64,000 nt of DNA from an uncultured Lachnospiraceae bacterium (GTDB taxonomy: Bacteria; Bacillota; Clostridia; Lachnospirales; Lachnospiraceae), in contig CAJKGK010000019.1 of assembly GCA_905199445.1 (NCBI GenBank), positions 6,257 through 70,256 of the forward strand, read 5' to 3'. Of this stretch, positions 24,472 to 32,757 are shown one piece after another. Position 1 is the first letter of the stretch; every line of letters starts with the position of its first letter. The position numbers were made by a program, and so were the translations under genes. The notes beneath the pieces are model-generated. The model saw nothing but the letters and a program-made list of their open reading frames with translations, had not been told where the DNA came from and did not search any database.

Positions 24472-24525
24472 TAATACAACATCACAATAAAGTGTTACAT
24501 AAATAAAATTGTAGGAGGAATAAAA

Positions 24526-25536
24526 ATGGCTAAGATTTATTATCAGGAAGACTGTAATCTTTCATTACTGGAAGGAAAGACAATTGCCATTATCGGTTAC
24601 GGAAGCCAGGGCCATGCCCATGCATTAAATGCAAAGGAATCAGGCTGCAACGTTATTATTGGCCTTTATGAAGGAAGTAAATCATGGGCAAAGGCTGAAG
24701 CTCAGGGCTTTGAAGTATATACAGCTGCAGAAGCAGCTAAAAAAGCAGATATTATCATGATTCTGATCAACGATGAAAAGCAGGCAAAGATGTATAACGA
24801 GTCTATTGCACCAAACCTTGAACCAGGCAATATGCTTATGTTTGCTCACGGTTTTGCAATTCATTTCGGTCAGATTGTTCCGCCAAAGGATGTAGACGTT
24901 GTTATGATCGCTCCAAAGGGGCCGGGACATACGGTGAGAAGTCAGTATCAGGAAGGCAAAGGTGTTCCTTGCCTTATCGCTGTTGAACAGGATGCCACAG
25001 GTAAAGCTCATGATATCGGCCTGGCTTATGCGCTGGCCATCGGCGGTGCAAGAGCCGGTGTTCTTGAAACAACTTTCCGTGTTGAGACAGAGACAGACCT
25101 TTTCGGTGAACAGGCTGTTTTATGCGGCGGCGTCTGTGCACTGATGCAGGCTGGATATGAGACACTGGTGGAAGCCGGATATGCTCCTGAAAATGCATAT
25201 TTTGAATGTATCCATGAAATGAAGCTGATTGTTGATTTGATCTTTGAGAGCGGTTTTGCCGGCATGAGATATTCCATCTCCAATACTGCTGAATTTGGCG
25301 ATTACATTACCGGACCAAAGATTATCACAGAAGATACAAAGAAGGCGATGAAGCAGATCCTTTCCGATATTCAGGACGGAACATTTGCTAAAAACTGGCT
25401 GCTTGAAAACCAGGTGGGCGCACCTCACTTTAATGCCATGAGAAAGAAAGCCGCAGAACATCCTTGTGAGAAGGTTGGCGCAGAATTGAGAAAGCTTTAC
25501 AGCTGGAATGATGAAAATAAATTAATTAATAACTGA
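24526..25536 (+). CDS. ilvC: Ketol-acid reductoisomerase, class I
   Basis: 336-residue enzyme of valine, leucine and isoleucine synthesis; it converts acetolactate to 2,3-dihydroxyisovalerate with Mg2+ and NAD(P)H. The Rossmann motif GYGSQGHAHALNAKESG (about residues 25-41) is followed by the catalytic His in MFAHGFAIHFG and the Mg2+-binding EQAVLCGG and FECIHEMKLIVDL segments. The length is that of the short class I form. AGGAGG lies eight bases before the ATG. Codon bias is strong, as expected for an abundant enzyme. Confidence 0.97.
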   Translation: MAKIYYQEDCNLSLLEGKTIAIIGYGSQGHAHALNAKESGCNVIIGLYEGSKSWAKAEAQGFEVYTAAEAAKKADIIMILINDEKQAKMYNESIAPNLEPGNMLMFAHGFAIHFGQIVPPKDVDVVMIAPKGPGHTVRSQYQEGKGVPCLIAVEQDATGKAHDIGLAYALAIGGARAGVLETTFRVETETDLFGEQAVLCGGVCALMQAGYETLVEAGYAPENAYFECIHEMKLIVDLIFESGFAGMRYSISNTAEFGDYITGPKIITEDTKKAMKQILSDIQDGTFAKNWLLENQVGAPHFNAMRKKAAEHPCEKVGAELRKLYSWNDENKLINN

Positions 25537-25619
25537 TCATTAAATTTTCAGAAATCGGAGTGCTTATAAATGTTTAATAAACGCTTAATAAGCATTTAAA
25601 ATCAGTATCCTAAAAAGGG

Positions 25620-25659
25620 CGCTGCCCCACTAAGCAATCAGTGGGACAGCGTTTTTTTT
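25620..25659. terminator. Bidirectional terminator shared by ilvC and the MATE gene
   Basis: CGCTGCCCCACT (25620-25631) pairs with AGTGGGACAGCG (25640-25651) with one mismatch, followed by eight T (25652-25659) on the + strand. The 3' arm and T-tract are at the same time the last codons of the minus-strand MATE gene, whose stop lies at 25630-25632. On the minus strand a shorter T-run also follows the stem. Confidence 0.88.
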
Positions 25660-26988
25660 CATACTTATTTTTTTATACCATCTAAAACTTAATAGAAGGC
25701 CAACGATTATGGACAGAACATCCGAAATAGCGGCTGAAAAGATAAGCCCATTCAGGCCGGCCAGAGCATTCATGATAAAAAGCGTGGGTGCATAAATAAT
25801 TCCCTGTCGCAGCAAAGACACAAAGGTTGCATAGCTGACCTTGCGGGTGGACTGTAAGAAAGCGCTGCACAGCTGATAAAGGCCGTAAACCGGTGCGGTA
25901 ACAAGAGAACCGATAATGATGATCTGACCATAGGCGATGACCTGTGGATCGTTAATAAAGACATTGATCAGGCTGTTTCTGAAAATAAAGCAGATCAGGG
26001 TGAGTGTACTTCCGATGCCGATCGTCGTTATACCTGTACGGACAATGATGTTTTTCATTCGTTTCATATTTCCGGAGCCATAACTATAAGAAATTGCCGG
26101 CTGTATACCCATACAGATCCCCATGGCAATCATGGAAAGGAGCATGCCGATTTTTCCAGAAACACCGGATGCGGCCAGAACAATATCACCGTAACCAGCC
26201 AGCAGTTTATTCATGAACACGGAAGAAAAGCTCATCAGAAGGGTTCCGGCGGCCATAGGAACCCCCAATAAGAGGATATCCCACGAAACTTCCCGGCGAA
26301 GGGAAAGTTTTTTGGGAGATAGGGAAAAGTTTTTTTGCTTCCTCAATATATAAATAATTAAATAGGTACAGCTGGCAATATTACCAATCACTGTGGCGAT
26401 GGCCGCACCTGCAATGCCCATATGAAATACAAGGATAAAAAGCGGATCAAGAATAATGTTGGTCAGTGTTCCAATGCCGTTGCCAATCATAGACTGTTTG
26501 GCTGATCCGTCTGAGCGAACCACATTGGCAAAAACATTGGCAAAAATAATAGCCGGTGATCCCAGGGAAAGGATGCGGATATAGGTGCAGGCTGCGTCAG
26601 TTGTCCTGGCACTTCCGCCTAAAAGCGCCACAAGAGGATCTGTAAAAATAAGAACAATGACAGCAAACAGGACGCCGATGATCAAGGAGCCGCAGGCGCA
26701 GAAGCTGGTCATGGCCTGAATATCCTTATATTTTTTTTGACCGAGGGCAACGGCAATGGCCGTACAGGCACCGCTGCCCAGTAAGGTTCCCAATGCCTGA
26801 AGCACAGAAAATAGCGGGGTAGAAAGAGACAGTGCAGCAACCTGCATGGAATCACCGGTCTGGCCGATGAAAAAAATATCTGCCATGTTGTAGACAACGA
26901 TAACCAGCATGACGACAATGGTGGGGACGCAAAGTTTGATCATCAGCTGTCCAATGGGGGCTTCTTTTAAAATATGTTCGTTTCCCAT
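25630..26988 (-). CDS. MATE family efflux transporter
   Basis: 452-residue protein with about 12 membrane segments in two similar halves. The N-terminal half opens with IGQLMIKLCVPTIVVMLVIV and contains NMADIFFIGQTGDSMQVAAL; the second half has GIQPAISYSYGSGNMKRMK. These are hallmarks of the DinF/NorM-type drug/Na+ (or H+) antiporters. AAAGGAGAGG lies before the ATG at 26988. It is transcribed divergently from a TetR regulator, and a perfect 16-bp palindrome fills the spacer of its promoter, so repression by that neighbour is likely. The drug or metabolite is unknown. Confidence 0.93.
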   Translation of the reverse strand: MGNEHILKEAPIGQLMIKLCVPTIVVMLVIVVYNMADIFFIGQTGDSMQVAALSLSTPLFSVLQALGTLLGSGACTAIAVALGQKKYKDIQAMTSFCACGSLIIGVLFAVIVLIFTDPLVALLGGSARTTDAACTYIRILSLGSPAIIFANVFANVVRSDGSAKQSMIGNGIGTLTNIILDPLFILVFHMGIAGAAIATVIGNIASCTYLIIYILRKQKNFSLSPKKLSLRREVSWDILLLGVPMAAGTLLMSFSSVFMNKLLAGYGDIVLAASGVSGKIGMLLSMIAMGICMGIQPAISYSYGSGNMKRMKNIIVRTGITTIGIGSTLTLICFIFRNSLINVFINDPQVIAYGQIIIIGSLVTAPVYGLYQLCSAFLQSTRKVSYATFVSLLRQGIIYAPTLFIMNALAGLNGLIFSAAISDVLSIIVGLLLSFRWYKKISMKKNAVPLIA

Positions 26989-27013
26989 AAAAACCTCTCC
27001 TTTAAAGTAACAC

Positions 27014-27090
27014 TTGTTTATTTAATATGAATTGATTATAATCTTTATAAAGATTCATGCCAATGGTCAATTATTACACAAATGTGTAAT
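27014..27090. promoter_or_regulatory. Overlapping divergent promoters and two palindromic operators (MATE / TetR)
   Basis: Plus strand: TTGTTT (27014-27019), 17 bases, TATAAT (27037-27042) for the TetR gene. Minus strand: TTGGCA (27058-27063), 17 bases, TATAAT (27035-27040) for the MATE gene. The two -10 boxes overlap. The perfect palindrome AATCTTTATAAAGATT (27040-27055) lies in the MATE spacer, and a second one, ATTACACA-AA-TGTGTAAT (27073-27090), lies before the TetR start. Both are good candidates for TetR binding. Confidence 0.75.
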
Positions 27091-27107
27091 TAATGAGGAG
27101 GGTTTAT

Positions 27108-27698
27108 ATGAATACAGCAAATAATCAAAGGTTTCTTCAAACCGAAAAACAGCTGCACCGAATTCTTTTAGAGCTGCTTAAGGAAAAGGAACCGGGAAAA
27201 ATTACAGTCAGTGAGGTGTGTGCCCTGGCAGGAATTAACCGAAAAACGTTTTACAACCATTATCTGGATATTTATGATTTAATGGAACAGACAGAGGCCC
27301 AGATGGGGAAAAAACTGGTAGAAGAAGTGATCAGTGAAGATCATTACCTGGGAATTGGCCATGTTTTTGAAAAGGTGTTTGAATTTGTAAAAGAAAACAG
27401 GGCGTTTTACAGTGTGTATTTGTCCAGAAACTCAAAAATGCAGGTGATTAACGTTATTCTGCCTGAAAAATATCAAATCTCAAAGGCGGAGACGGGACGA
27501 AAAATAGGCTTTGCGGATGCCTATGAGCTGAGCTATCATGAAACCTTCTTCATGGCCGGACTGACGGCAATGATCCGGCTGTGGCTGGACAACGGATGTA
27601 TGGAAAGTCCAAAAGAAATGAGTCGGATGATTGGCAGGGAGTACGGTGTGGGAAAAGCATATTTTGAAAAACAGTACTTTGACAGACCAGAGGATTAA
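27108..27698 (+). CDS. TetR/AcrR family transcriptional regulator
   Basis: 196 residues. The N-terminal HTH domain contains KITVSEVCALAGINRKTFYN followed by HYLDIYDLMEQ (about residues 31-62). The C-terminal ligand domain is of the TetR_C type common in Firmicutes (FMAGLTAMIRLWLDNG near the end). The ATG at 27108 follows GAGGAGGG; the frame also contains an ATG at 27093 that overlaps that site. It lies divergent to the MATE pump with shared operators, so it is most likely its local repressor. Confidence 0.9.
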   Translation: MNTANNQRFLQTEKQLHRILLELLKEKEPGKITVSEVCALAGINRKTFYNHYLDIYDLMEQTEAQMGKKLVEEVISEDHYLGIGHVFEKVFEFVKENRAFYSVYLSRNSKMQVINVILPEKYQISKAETGRKIGFADAYELSYHETFFMAGLTAMIRLWLDNGCMESPKEMSRMIGREYGVGKAYFEKQYFDRPED

Positions 27699-27739
27699 TG
27701 ATAAGATGATTACAACTTAAAAAGCAGGGAGGAATTTTA

Positions 27740-29434
27740 TTGACAAACGGACAAATTTATGCGCTGATTGTGGGCGCTGTTGTTCTATTTATTATCGGAA
27801 AAATGATTTATGATAAGCTGCACAGACGGTCTAAATTTTATGCTCAGCTGCTGCGTGAATACGGGCGTGTTCCGGATAATGATTACAAGGCAGGACGGTA
27901 TGAGGGGATCGGCTGTTATTATAAAAGCAGAGAGAAAAAACAGGATGTCGTGGATGATATTACATGGAATGACCTGGATATGGAAACCGTGTTTATGATT
28001 ATAAACAATACTCAGACAGGGGTAGGCGAGGAATATCTTTATGCCATGCTAAGAATGCCCACCACGGATTCTAAAGTGCTTATGGAACGGGACCGGGTGG
28101 CCAGATTTTTTCACGAACATGAGGATGAGCGGCTGAAGGTCCAGTATGTACTTAAACGACTGGGAAAACTTCGAACAGCCAGCGTGAGCCAGTATCTGGA
28201 AAGTGTCCGTTCTTTGCGCCCTAAAAGTCCTATGGTGCATATTGTTTTATGTGCCCTGCTTTTAATAGCCATAGCAGGCTGTTTTATCCGGCCAGTTACT
28301 TATGTTCCCTTGCTGATTCTGATCATTGTGGTGAACATGGCTGTTTATTTCTGGTACAAAGGCAAGGTTGGCAGCTATTTTGTTGTATTTGCCTATCTGG
28401 CCCGTCTGACCCAGACGGCTGCAGATTTGGCTGCACTTAAAATCAGCGCTTTGAATGACTATAATCACAGGCTTGAAAAAAATGTCCGCCCCCTTAAAAA
28501 GGTCGGGCGCAATGCCTGGCTTTTTGTATCCGGCACGGATTTTTCTGCGGATTTAATTTCCATTGTTCTGGATTATATTAAAATGGTAACCCATGTGGAT
28601 CTGATTGTGTTTGATCGGATGGTTTCATGTATTTATCAGTACAAAGATGAGCTGGATTTACTGATGGATATGATTGGTGAATTGGACAGTGATATTGCCA
28701 TTGCCTCTTACAGGGCATACATGGGTGATTACTGTGTGCCGGAACTGACGCTGCAGGGAAAGCCTTTTATAAAAACGGAAAATATATATCACCCCATGGT
28801 TATTAACCCGGTAAAAAACAGTCTGGATGAGGCGCACTGCGTGCTTGTGACCGGATCTAATGCATCGGGGAAGTCTACATTCTTAAAGACTGTAGCCATT
28901 AATGCTATTTTGGCCCAGACCATTTATACCTGCCTGGCGGACAGTTACCGTTCCAGTTATTTTAGAGTCTATTCGTCAATGGCCCTAAAAGACAGTATTA
29001 TGGATAACGAAAGTTATTATATTGTGGAAATCCGTTCGCTGAAACGGATTCTGGACGCTTCAGGGGACACGGTGCCTATGCTGTGCTTTATCGATGAAGT
29101 ATTAAGAGGAACCAATACAGTGGAACGTATTGCGGCATCCTCCCGGATTCTTGCCGAACTTTCCCGCAAAAACACCTTATGCTTTGCGGCAACCCATGAT
29201 ATCGAGCTGGCCACGATTTTGCAGAACCATTTTTCCAGCTATCATTTTCAGGAAGAAATCAAAGATAATGACGTGTTATTTGACTATATGATTCATCCCG
29301 GCAAGGCAGTTTCCAGAAATGCTATAAAACTTCTTGATATCATTGGTTTTGATCCTTCAATAACCAATGAGGCCGCAATGGCTGCCAAAAGTTTTGAAAA
29401 AACCGGCGTCTGGTCCCAGGTGTCACTGGTATAA
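27740..29434 (+). CDS. Membrane-anchored MutS-family ATPase
   Basis: 564-residue protein. One membrane helix at about residues 6-24 (YALIVGAVVLFIIGKMIY) and a hairpin of two more at about 172-212. Residues about 85-160 and 220-340 are helical, like the MutS lever/clamp region. The MutS domain V ATPase is at about 350-540, with Walker A TGSNASGKSTFLKT, Walker B LCFIDEVLRGTNTVERIAAS and the ATHDIEL segment. It lacks the mismatch-recognition and connector domains of MutS1, so mismatch repair is unlikely; the role of this branch is unknown. The start is TTG at 27740, six bases after GGGAGGA. Confidence 0.85.
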   Translation: MTNGQIYALIVGAVVLFIIGKMIYDKLHRRSKFYAQLLREYGRVPDNDYKAGRYEGIGCYYKSREKKQDVVDDITWNDLDMETVFMIINNTQTGVGEEYLYAMLRMPTTDSKVLMERDRVARFFHEHEDERLKVQYVLKRLGKLRTASVSQYLESVRSLRPKSPMVHIVLCALLLIAIAGCFIRPVTYVPLLILIIVVNMAVYFWYKGKVGSYFVVFAYLARLTQTAADLAALKISALNDYNHRLEKNVRPLKKVGRNAWLFVSGTDFSADLISIVLDYIKMVTHVDLIVFDRMVSCIYQYKDELDLLMDMIGELDSDIAIASYRAYMGDYCVPELTLQGKPFIKTENIYHPMVINPVKNSLDEAHCVLVTGSNASGKSTFLKTVAINAILAQTIYTCLADSYRSSYFRVYSSMALKDSIMDNESYYIVEIRSLKRILDASGDTVPMLCFIDEVLRGTNTVERIAASSRILAELSRKNTLCFAATHDIELATILQNHFSSYHFQEEIKDNDVLFDYMIHPGKAVSRNAIKLLDIIGFDPSITNEAAMAAKSFEKTGVWSQVSLV

Positions 29435-29522
29435 ACCGATGCATGTAAGTCCGGAGGACAGTGGATGTCGGAAACATACGGGCTGAGGCTGGTATGATAA
29501 TGAAATGAAAGGAATTTATAAA

Positions 29523-30014
29523 ATGAAGGTAACGATTTATACAGACGGTGCAGCCAGAGGCAATCCGGAAGGCCCGGGCGGCTACGGCGCAGTACTGGAA
29601 TATATTGATTCAAAAGGAATTCTTCACGTTAAAGAACTATCCGCCGGTTTTCGCAGAACAACCAATAACCGGATGGAGATGATGGCGGCGATTGCCGCTT
29701 TTGAGGCTTTAAACCGTCCCTGTGAAATTGATCTTTATTCAGATTCCAAATATCTGGTAGATGCATTTAACCAGCACTGGATTGATGGATGGATCAAAAA
29801 AGGCTGGAAACGGGGAAAGAATGAACCGGTGAAAAATGTAGATCTGTGGAAGCGTATGCTTGATGCCATGCGATGCCACAAGGTTTGCTTTCACTGGGTA
29901 AAAGGTCATGACGGTCATCCACAGAATGAACGCTGTGATACGCTGGCCACCACGGCCGCTGACGGTCATGATCTGCTGATTGATGAAGTCTATGAAAAGG
30001 GGAGCAACGAATGA
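29523..30014 (+). CDS. rnhA: Ribonuclease HI
   Basis: 163-residue endonuclease that cuts RNA in RNA:DNA hybrids. The four catalytic acids are in place: Asp in IYTDGAARGNPEGPGGYG, Glu in NNRMEMMA, Asp in YSDSKYLVDA and Asp in NERCDTLA. The basic handle is present as KKGWKRGKNEPVKN. ATG at 29523 stands nine bases after AAAGGA. The stop overlaps the next start in ATGA-type coupling (30011-30014). Confidence 0.95.
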   Translation: MKVTIYTDGAARGNPEGPGGYGAVLEYIDSKGILHVKELSAGFRRTTNNRMEMMAAIAAFEALNRPCEIDLYSDSKYLVDAFNQHWIDGWIKKGWKRGKNEPVKNVDLWKRMLDAMRCHKVCFHWVKGHDGHPQNERCDTLATTAADGHDLLIDEVYEKGSNE

Positions 30015-31336
30015 TTGATTTTCCACAAAAATTTTTAGATGAAATGAAAGAACTGCTGGCAGATGAGTATGATGATTTTATAAAAAGTTATGATAAGCCT
30101 ATGAACAGCGGTTTGAGAATAAATACATTAAAGCTGACGCCAGAGGAATATCTGGAGCTGACCGGAGAAAATCTGAGACGTGTAGACTGGAATGCGTTGG
30201 GTTTTTATTACGACGGTACTCAGAAATATTCCAAAAATCCTTTGTATCACGCCGGGCTTTATTATATTCAGGAGCCGTCGGCCATGCGCCCGGCCCATCT
30301 TTTGCCGGTGGACCCTGGCGATAAGGTTTTGGATTTATGCGCGGCTCCCGGGGGTAAAAGTACGGCGCTTGGGGCAAAACTTGGGGGGACGGGACTTTTG
30401 GTTTCCAATGATGTCAGTCAGTCAAGAGCAAAGGCACTGCTGAAAAATATTGAATTTTTTGGCATCACAAACAGCCTTGTGCTCAGTGAATATCCTCATA
30501 AACTGGTCCAGCATTTTCCGGAATATTTTGATAAGGTGCTTATTGATGCGCCCTGCTCCGGTGAAGGGATGTTTCGCAAAAAGCCGTCCATGACGGCCAA
30601 CTGGGAAAAGTCCGGCCCTGAGTATTTTGGTGAAATTCAGCGTCAGATTTTGCTAAACGGTGCGGATATGCTTAAGCCCGGCGGATCTATGGTCTACTCC
30701 ACCTGCACATTTTCTGGTATTGAGGATGAAGGCAGTGTGGCATATCTGCTGAAAGAACGGCCGGAGATGGAATTGATAAGCCAGGAACGGTTGTGGCCCC
30801 ACAAGGTTGACGGTGAAGGACATTTCTGTGCGCTGTTAAAAAAATCCGGATCAGAAATGGGGACGCGGGAAGTTTCAAAATTTGGGGCTGAGACGTATAA
30901 TTTTTCAAAGGAACCCAAAGATATTGAATCCTTTGATGCGTTTGTCAGGGATGCAAAGATTGATGTTCCTTTTGATCGCCGGCGGCTTGTTGTCCAAAGA
31001 GACAGCCTTTACTATTTTCCTGAAATGATGCCAAAACTTTCAGGGCTTCATGTGATAAGAAACGGATGGTATCTGGGTGAGCTTAAAAAGAAGCGTTTTG
31101 AACCATCAGGCGCCTTTGCAAGAGGTCTGTATAAGCACCAGTGCCATCATGTGATTGATCTGAAACAGGATGATCTCAGGGTGCTGAAATATCTGAAATG
31201 TGAAACAATTGAAACCGAACCGTCATTGGAAAACGGCTGGTATCTTGTATGTGTTGAAGGATATCCTCTGGGCTTTGGAAAACTTAATGGCGGTACATTG
31301 AAAAATAAATATCCGGTGGGGTGGAGATGGGCTTAA
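30011..31336 (+). CDS. RsmB/RsmF (NOP2/Sun)-type rRNA m5C methyltransferase
   Basis: 441-residue SAM-dependent RNA methyltransferase. SAM motif I is DLCAAPGGKSTALGAKLG at about residues 109-126. The catalytic motifs are DAPCSGEGMFRK (about 178) and the STCTF Cys box (about 229). A C-terminal PUA-like region (about 290-441) with LKKKRFEPSGAFARGL resembles RsmF/YebU-type enzymes that methylate 16S rRNA cytosines. It overlaps rnhA by four bases and the next gene by ten, in a tight RNA-modification operon. Confidence 0.92.
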   Translation: MIDFPQKFLDEMKELLADEYDDFIKSYDKPMNSGLRINTLKLTPEEYLELTGENLRRVDWNALGFYYDGTQKYSKNPLYHAGLYYIQEPSAMRPAHLLPVDPGDKVLDLCAAPGGKSTALGAKLGGTGLLVSNDVSQSRAKALLKNIEFFGITNSLVLSEYPHKLVQHFPEYFDKVLIDAPCSGEGMFRKKPSMTANWEKSGPEYFGEIQRQILLNGADMLKPGGSMVYSTCTFSGIEDEGSVAYLLKERPEMELISQERLWPHKVDGEGHFCALLKKSGSEMGTREVSKFGAETYNFSKEPKDIESFDAFVRDAKIDVPFDRRRLVVQRDSLYYFPEMMPKLSGLHVIRNGWYLGELKKKRFEPSGAFARGLYKHQCHHVIDLKQDDLRVLKYLKCETIETEPSLENGWYLVCVEGYPLGFGKLNGGTLKNKYPVGWRWA

Positions 31337-32757
31337 ATCAGAAAAAAACAGTGATGAGATTAGATAAATATCTGGCAGATATGGGGATAGGCACCCGGAG
31401 TCAGGTTAAAGAAAAAATTCGCCGGGCCCTTGTGTCGGTCAATGGAAAAATTGTGTCAGATCCTCAGTTTAAGGTGGATACATCTGTGGATTCCGTTGCC
31501 TGTGACGGTACGGTGGTTGGCTATATCCACTATGAGTATTACATGCTTAATAAGCCGGCAGGGGTGATCTCTGCCACAGAGGACAAAAAAACCCGGACCG
31601 TGGTTGATCTTATTGATTCTCGGGCGCGCCGGGATTTGTTTCCTGTGGGAAGGCTGGATCGGGATACAGAAGGTCTTTTGCTTATTACCAATGACGGGGC
31701 GCTGGCGCATAACCTGCTGTCTCCCAGAAAACATGTGTCAAAGGTCTATTTTGCCAGGGTGGCGGGCCTGGTGGATTCGTCGGATGTGGCTGCGTTTAAA
31801 GCCGGTCTTGTGGTGGACCCGTCCCTGACGGCCCTTCCGGCCAGACTGGAAATTCTGAAAACCTTTACAGACGGAAAGGGCGATGTGTATTCCGAGATTA
31901 CCCTGGAAATTCATGAAGGAAAGTTTCATCAGGTGAAGCGAATGTTTGAGACCGTCGGAAAACGTGTTGTTTATCTGAAACGGCTTTCCATGGGTTCCCT
32001 CATGCTGGATGAGCAGCTGGCACCTGGTCAGTACAGACCGCTTTCTGAAAAAGAGCTGGCTGCACTTAAAGGAGAGAACGGTGGATCTCATTCAGGGCTT
32101 ATGGAAGATATTGAGGCCGTTATTTTTGATCTGGATGGAACAATGGTGGATTCCATGTGGATGTGGGCAGATATTGACAAACAGTATCTGGCCGGATTTG
32201 GCATTAAAGTTCCTGAAGGGCTTGAGGAAGCCATTGCGGGAATCAGCGTGACGCAGACAGCTGTTTATTTTCAGAAGACTTTTAAAATTAAGAATTCTGT
32301 GGAAAAAATCATCCAGGACTGGAACGATATGGCCTATGAAAAGTACAGCCATGAAACCCCTCTTAAGCCTGGAATAATCCGGTTTTTAACCAGCCTGAAG
32401 ACCCGGGGCATACGCTGTGCCATTGCAACAAGTAATACAAGACGGCTTACGGATGCGGTTTTGAATGCCCATGATCTACGGGGATATTTTGATGTTATTC
32501 TCACAGGTGAAGATATTCATAAAGGCAAGCCGGACCCGGATGTTTATCTGGAAGCTGCCAGGCTTTTGAATGTGTCCACACAAAAATGTCTTGTGTTTGA
32601 AGATATTCCTTTGGGAATCATGGCAGCCAAGCGTGCAGGAATGAGATGCTGTGCTGTTGAAGATGCATATTCGGCTCCTGAACGGGAAATAAAAAGGCAG
32701 CTGGCAGATGATTATATTGAAAGCTATGAAGAAATAAGAGGTATAACCAATGATTAA
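31327..32757 (+). CDS. Fusion of RsuA-type pseudouridine synthase and HAD phosphatase
   Basis: 476 residues in one open frame. Residues about 10-240 form a 16S rRNA pseudouridine synthase: S4 domain RLDKYLADMGIGTRSQVK, then YYMLNKPAGVISA, catalytic Asp in GRLDRDTEGLLL, and the typical FHQVKRMFETVGKRVVYLKR (its first 20 residues). From Met259 on there is a full class I HAD domain: FDLDGTMVD (Asp268/Asp270), ATSNTRR and KPDPDVYLEAA, beta-phosphoglucomutase-like. Met259 has no ribosome site in front of it and there is no stop between the parts, so a true fusion is likely. The start is uncertain (GTG 31321, ATG 31327 or ATG 31354). Confidence 0.82.
   Translation: MGLNQKKTVMRLDKYLADMGIGTRSQVKEKIRRALVSVNGKIVSDPQFKVDTSVDSVACDGTVVGYIHYEYYMLNKPAGVISATEDKKTRTVVDLIDSRARRDLFPVGRLDRDTEGLLLITNDGALAHNLLSPRKHVSKVYFARVAGLVDSSDVAAFKAGLVVDPSLTALPARLEILKTFTDGKGDVYSEITLEIHEGKFHQVKRMFETVGKRVVYLKRLSMGSLMLDEQLAPGQYRPLSEKELAALKGENGGSHSGLMEDIEAVIFDLDGTMVDSMWMWADIDKQYLAGFGIKVPEGLEEAIAGISVTQTAVYFQKTFKIKNSVEKIIQDWNDMAYEKYSHETPLKPGIIRFLTSLKTRGIRCAIATSNTRRLTDAVLNAHDLRGYFDVILTGEDIHKGKPDPDVYLEAARLLNVSTQKCLVFEDIPLGIMAAKRAGMRCCAVEDAYSAPEREIKRQLADDYIESYEEIRGITND

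Noticed and set aside
32101..32757. Independent HAD phosphatase gene starting at ATG 32101
   Set aside because: There is no ribosome site before this ATG and no stop in frame between it and the RsuA part, so a fusion is the simpler reading.
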